Shown here piece by piece: positions 5,587 through 7,392 of a stretch of 7,392 nt of DNA (within the stretch, counting starts at the first letter, position 1; every line of letters starts with the position of its first letter). Both the position numbers and the translations under genes were made by a program. The stretch is taken from NCBI GenBank assembly GCA_027038695.1, contig JALWHA010000302.1, forward strand, positions 1 to 7,392, given 5' to 3'. A model generated the notes under the pieces. The model saw nothing but the letters and a program-made list of their open reading frames with translations, was not told the origin of the DNA and did no database searches. The stretch is from Acidobacteriota bacterium (lineage in GTDB: Bacteria > Acidobacteriota > Holophagae > Thermotomaculales > Thermotomaculaceae).

Positions 5587-7392
5587 TTAGTAATTTAATA
5601 TTTGTTCAGCAGATAATGCTCTGCAAATAACCTTTGTTCTGTAAGAGGTCATATTATAGTATTCGTTTTCGGTAGCAAAAACATAGTATCCAAAAAATAA
5701 CATCCCTATTCCTTTAACTCGATAGGGTAGAGGCTTAATAAAGTATGGATAATCCAAAGGCACTCCGTTGTCATCAATTTGTACAAAAATTGTTTTGCTG
5801 AAATCTTCTGTCAGTATTGGTGATGTGATTATTTCAAGTGAGTAAGATGCATTTTTTGATTTGGAGGAAAATAAAGAGTTAAAAAACATAAAGCAGGAAG
5901 ATGCATGGGGAACGAATGTTCTTAAATCTGTTATTGAAGCATTTGAGAAATCATTATCGTTAAGGCTTACTGAAACAAGGTAAAGGTGATATCTTGCATA
6001 GCCTGATTGGACACTTGTTTGAACCCCTACAACCATATAAACTCTATCATTTTTAACTGTTGTTGCCATAACAAGGTGCAATTTGTCCTGTGCATCAGGG
6101 ATGGGGCTTTCTCCGTATATATGATTTACAAAATTTCCGTTAGAATCATATATTGCACATTGGAGATAATCGGTATAGTATGCTAAAGATATCATGGCCA
6201 TTTTGTGAGAGTTTCTTGTGTAAGATATTACATCACCGTATTGGACGGAGGAATCAAATCCTGTATGGTTTGCAACAGTTGTTCCGTCTGAAGCGTCTAA
6301 TATTTTTGTAACACCTTTCCAGCTGTTGTCTTTATCCTTGTAAGTTACAAAAATAAGTCCGTTTAATTCGCATCCTCTGATTTTTACATCCATCGGGTCA
6401 TTAAGAAGAAAATTTGAATAACCGGCATTCCCTAAAGCCGATTCCCATTCAATATGTTCCGTCCCGTTAATATTTAACTTTTTGACCACAAATTCGCTTC
6501 CATAGTTTATTCCGAACAAATAGATAGCATTGCCGTCTTCTGAAGGTGCAATGTATTGGATACTGGACATACTATAATCTACCGGGTTTGAAACAATACT
6601 GTCAATCGGCCCGTAAGTTCCCCATGATACATGGTAAAAATAATAGGATACCTTTCTGTTTCCTTTGCCGCTTACATCAACCGGTGTTTTAATAAATGCA
6701 TGATATTTTTGATCTCCATTTGTATAAACAACATTGGTGCTTTCTACGTTAGCATCTATATATTCCTCATGATTGGTTGCTCTTGTGTAACCTCTCGGCG
6801 AGGCAAAAAGCAGTTTTTCGTTTTCTTTTCCTGAAATCACAACTCCCGTTAATGCTTCCTGATCCGCTTCTATTGTGACGGAAGTAATATCTTTAAAACT
6901 GTCAACTTCAAAAAAGGAATCAAAAAAGTCAACTATTTTTTCATAAGGCTGGAGTGTTATGTTTTTGCTGGATAATTCCTCTTCTTCCGAATAGGCTGTT
7001 AATTGTACATTTACAGTTTTGTTTGTAGCATTCCATAAGGCAAACCCCGACCAGGTAAGTTCGTCATAATAATTTGATGTGTTCATTATTAAATATTGAT
7101 AGAGTTTTGTTGAGGGCGCAAATTCAGCTGTCCCTCCCCCAAGGTCTTCCTTTGCAATATATCCGAGCCTTACCCTTAAAAAAGAACTTGAGGTGTAAAC
7201 CTTTGCCGCTATCGCCCCTATCTGCCTTAAAAAAATATTTTTTTCAGTGTAAGGATTGCATGTATACTCTGATTTTTGAATTACATTTCCGTTTTCGTCA
7301 TAGTAATAAACAGTTGCTTTTTGTTCCTCTGCTATGGTGTTATTTAGAATAAGGTAAGTTTCCCATGAGTCACTTCCAGTATGAATATGGGG
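5587..7392 (-). CDS. predicted secreted protein, paralogue of its neighbour; 5' end outside the window
   Basis: The frame is open from the stop at 5587 to the right edge, giving 601 visible residues; the start is missing. The visible N-terminus PHIHTGSDSWETYL aligns with PHIHTSSDAWETYL at residue 30 of the neighbour, so about 29 residues (signal peptide) should lie beyond the edge, for a total near 630. An ATG at 7086 falls between the two N-terminal modules and is internal. Module A contains YYYDENGNV and RVRLGYIAK..LGGGTAEF. Module B (visible residues about 105-197) contains NYYDELTWSGFALWN, KIVDFFDSFF and ALTGVVISGKENEKLLF. Seven propeller-like repeats follow, with less similarity to the neighbour but shared landmarks: YDSNGN, GESPI, NDFSNASI, LPYRV and the C-terminal SYRTK...LNY. 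Function is unknown. Confidence 0.83.
   Translation of the reverse strand, partial: PHIHTGSDSWETYLILNNTIAEEQKATVYYYDENGNVIQKSEYTCNPYTEKNIFLRQIGAIAAKVYTSSSFLRVRLGYIAKEDLGGGTAEFAPSTKLYQYLIMNTSNYYDELTWSGFALWNATNKTVNVQLTAYSEEEELSSKNITLQPYEKIVDFFDSFFEVDSFKDITSVTIEADQEALTGVVISGKENEKLLFASPRGYTRATNHEEYIDANVESTNVVYTNGDQKYHAFIKTPVDVSGKGNRKVSYYFYHVSWGTYGPIDSIVSNPVDYSMSSIQYIAPSEDGNAIYLFGINYGSEFVVKKLNINGTEHIEWESALGNAGYSNFLLNDPMDVKIRGCELNGLIFVTYKDKDNSWKGVTKILDASDGTTVANHTGFDSSVQYGDVISYTRNSHKMAMISLAYYTDYLQCAIYDSNGNFVNHIYGESPIPDAQDKLHLVMATTVKNDRVYMVVGVQTSVQSGYARYHLYLVSVSLNDNDFSNASITDLRTFVPHASSCFMFFNSLFSSKSKNASYSLEIITSPILTEDFSKTIFVQIDDNGVPLDYPYFIKPLPYRVKGIGMLFFGYYVFATENEYYNMTSYRTKVICRALSAEQILNY

Noticed and set aside
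6631..7352. + strand frames at 6631-6834 and 7074-7352.
   Set aside because: Both are antisense to the second paralogue, whose frame is open and colinear with its neighbour through this whole region.
1..7392. Dedicated defence, CRISPR, toxin-antitoxin, biosynthetic or phage system.
   Set aside because: No spaced repeats, nuclease, transposase, phage or paired toxin-antitoxin genes were seen; every gene is accounted for by core functions or the two secreted paralogues.

Overview
The window is bacterial, AT-rich and gene-dense, and it divides at about 3.6 kb. The left half carries conserved core genes on the + strand. The right half carries two large, related secreted-protein genes on the - strand. 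The phylum cannot be settled from this sequence. DivIVA, YggS, YggT and a C4 zinc-ribbon coiled-coil protein occur together in several phyla. The tandem WETYL/GGGTAEF-type extracellular modules remind me of predicted surface proteins of Acidobacteriota and other deep lineages, but that is only an impression.

Positions 1-183: a CAT-anticodon tRNA with encoded CCA, a short spacer that could hold a 14-codon micro-ORF, and an intrinsic terminator. The terminator ends 12 bases before the first protein gene.

Positions 196-3583: five tightly packed genes that read as one operon. They are a zinc-ribbon coiled-coil protein, YggS (pyridoxal-phosphate homeostasis), YggT (small membrane protein), DivIVA (polar/septal coiled coil) and HutI (imidazolonepropionase, histidine degradation). 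Three of the four junctions overlap (17, 14 and 17 bases) and the fourth gap is 7 bases, so translation is probably coupled. The first four genes are a familiar housekeeping/division group. HutI is the outlier, because no other histidine-utilisation gene is visible.

Positions 3583-3612: a hairpin whose G-T pairs and T run favour the - strand separates the operon from the convergent gene.

Positions 3619-7392, - strand: two tandem paralogues. The first is complete (600 aa) with a signal peptide. The second runs off the right edge with 601 codons visible; the ATG at 7086 is internal and not its start. Both have two beta-rich N-terminal modules, themselves apparently a duplication, followed by about seven degenerate repeats that look like a beta-propeller. 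Each gene has its own terminator, and the first has a good promoter in the 165-base gap. A perfect 8+2+8 palindrome (AGTGA-N6-TCACT) abuts the -35 box at about -42, where a CRP/FNR-family activator would sit.

I see no CRISPR array, transposase, phage gene or recognisable defence cassette. The most novel part is the regulated tandem pair of secreted proteins of unknown function.
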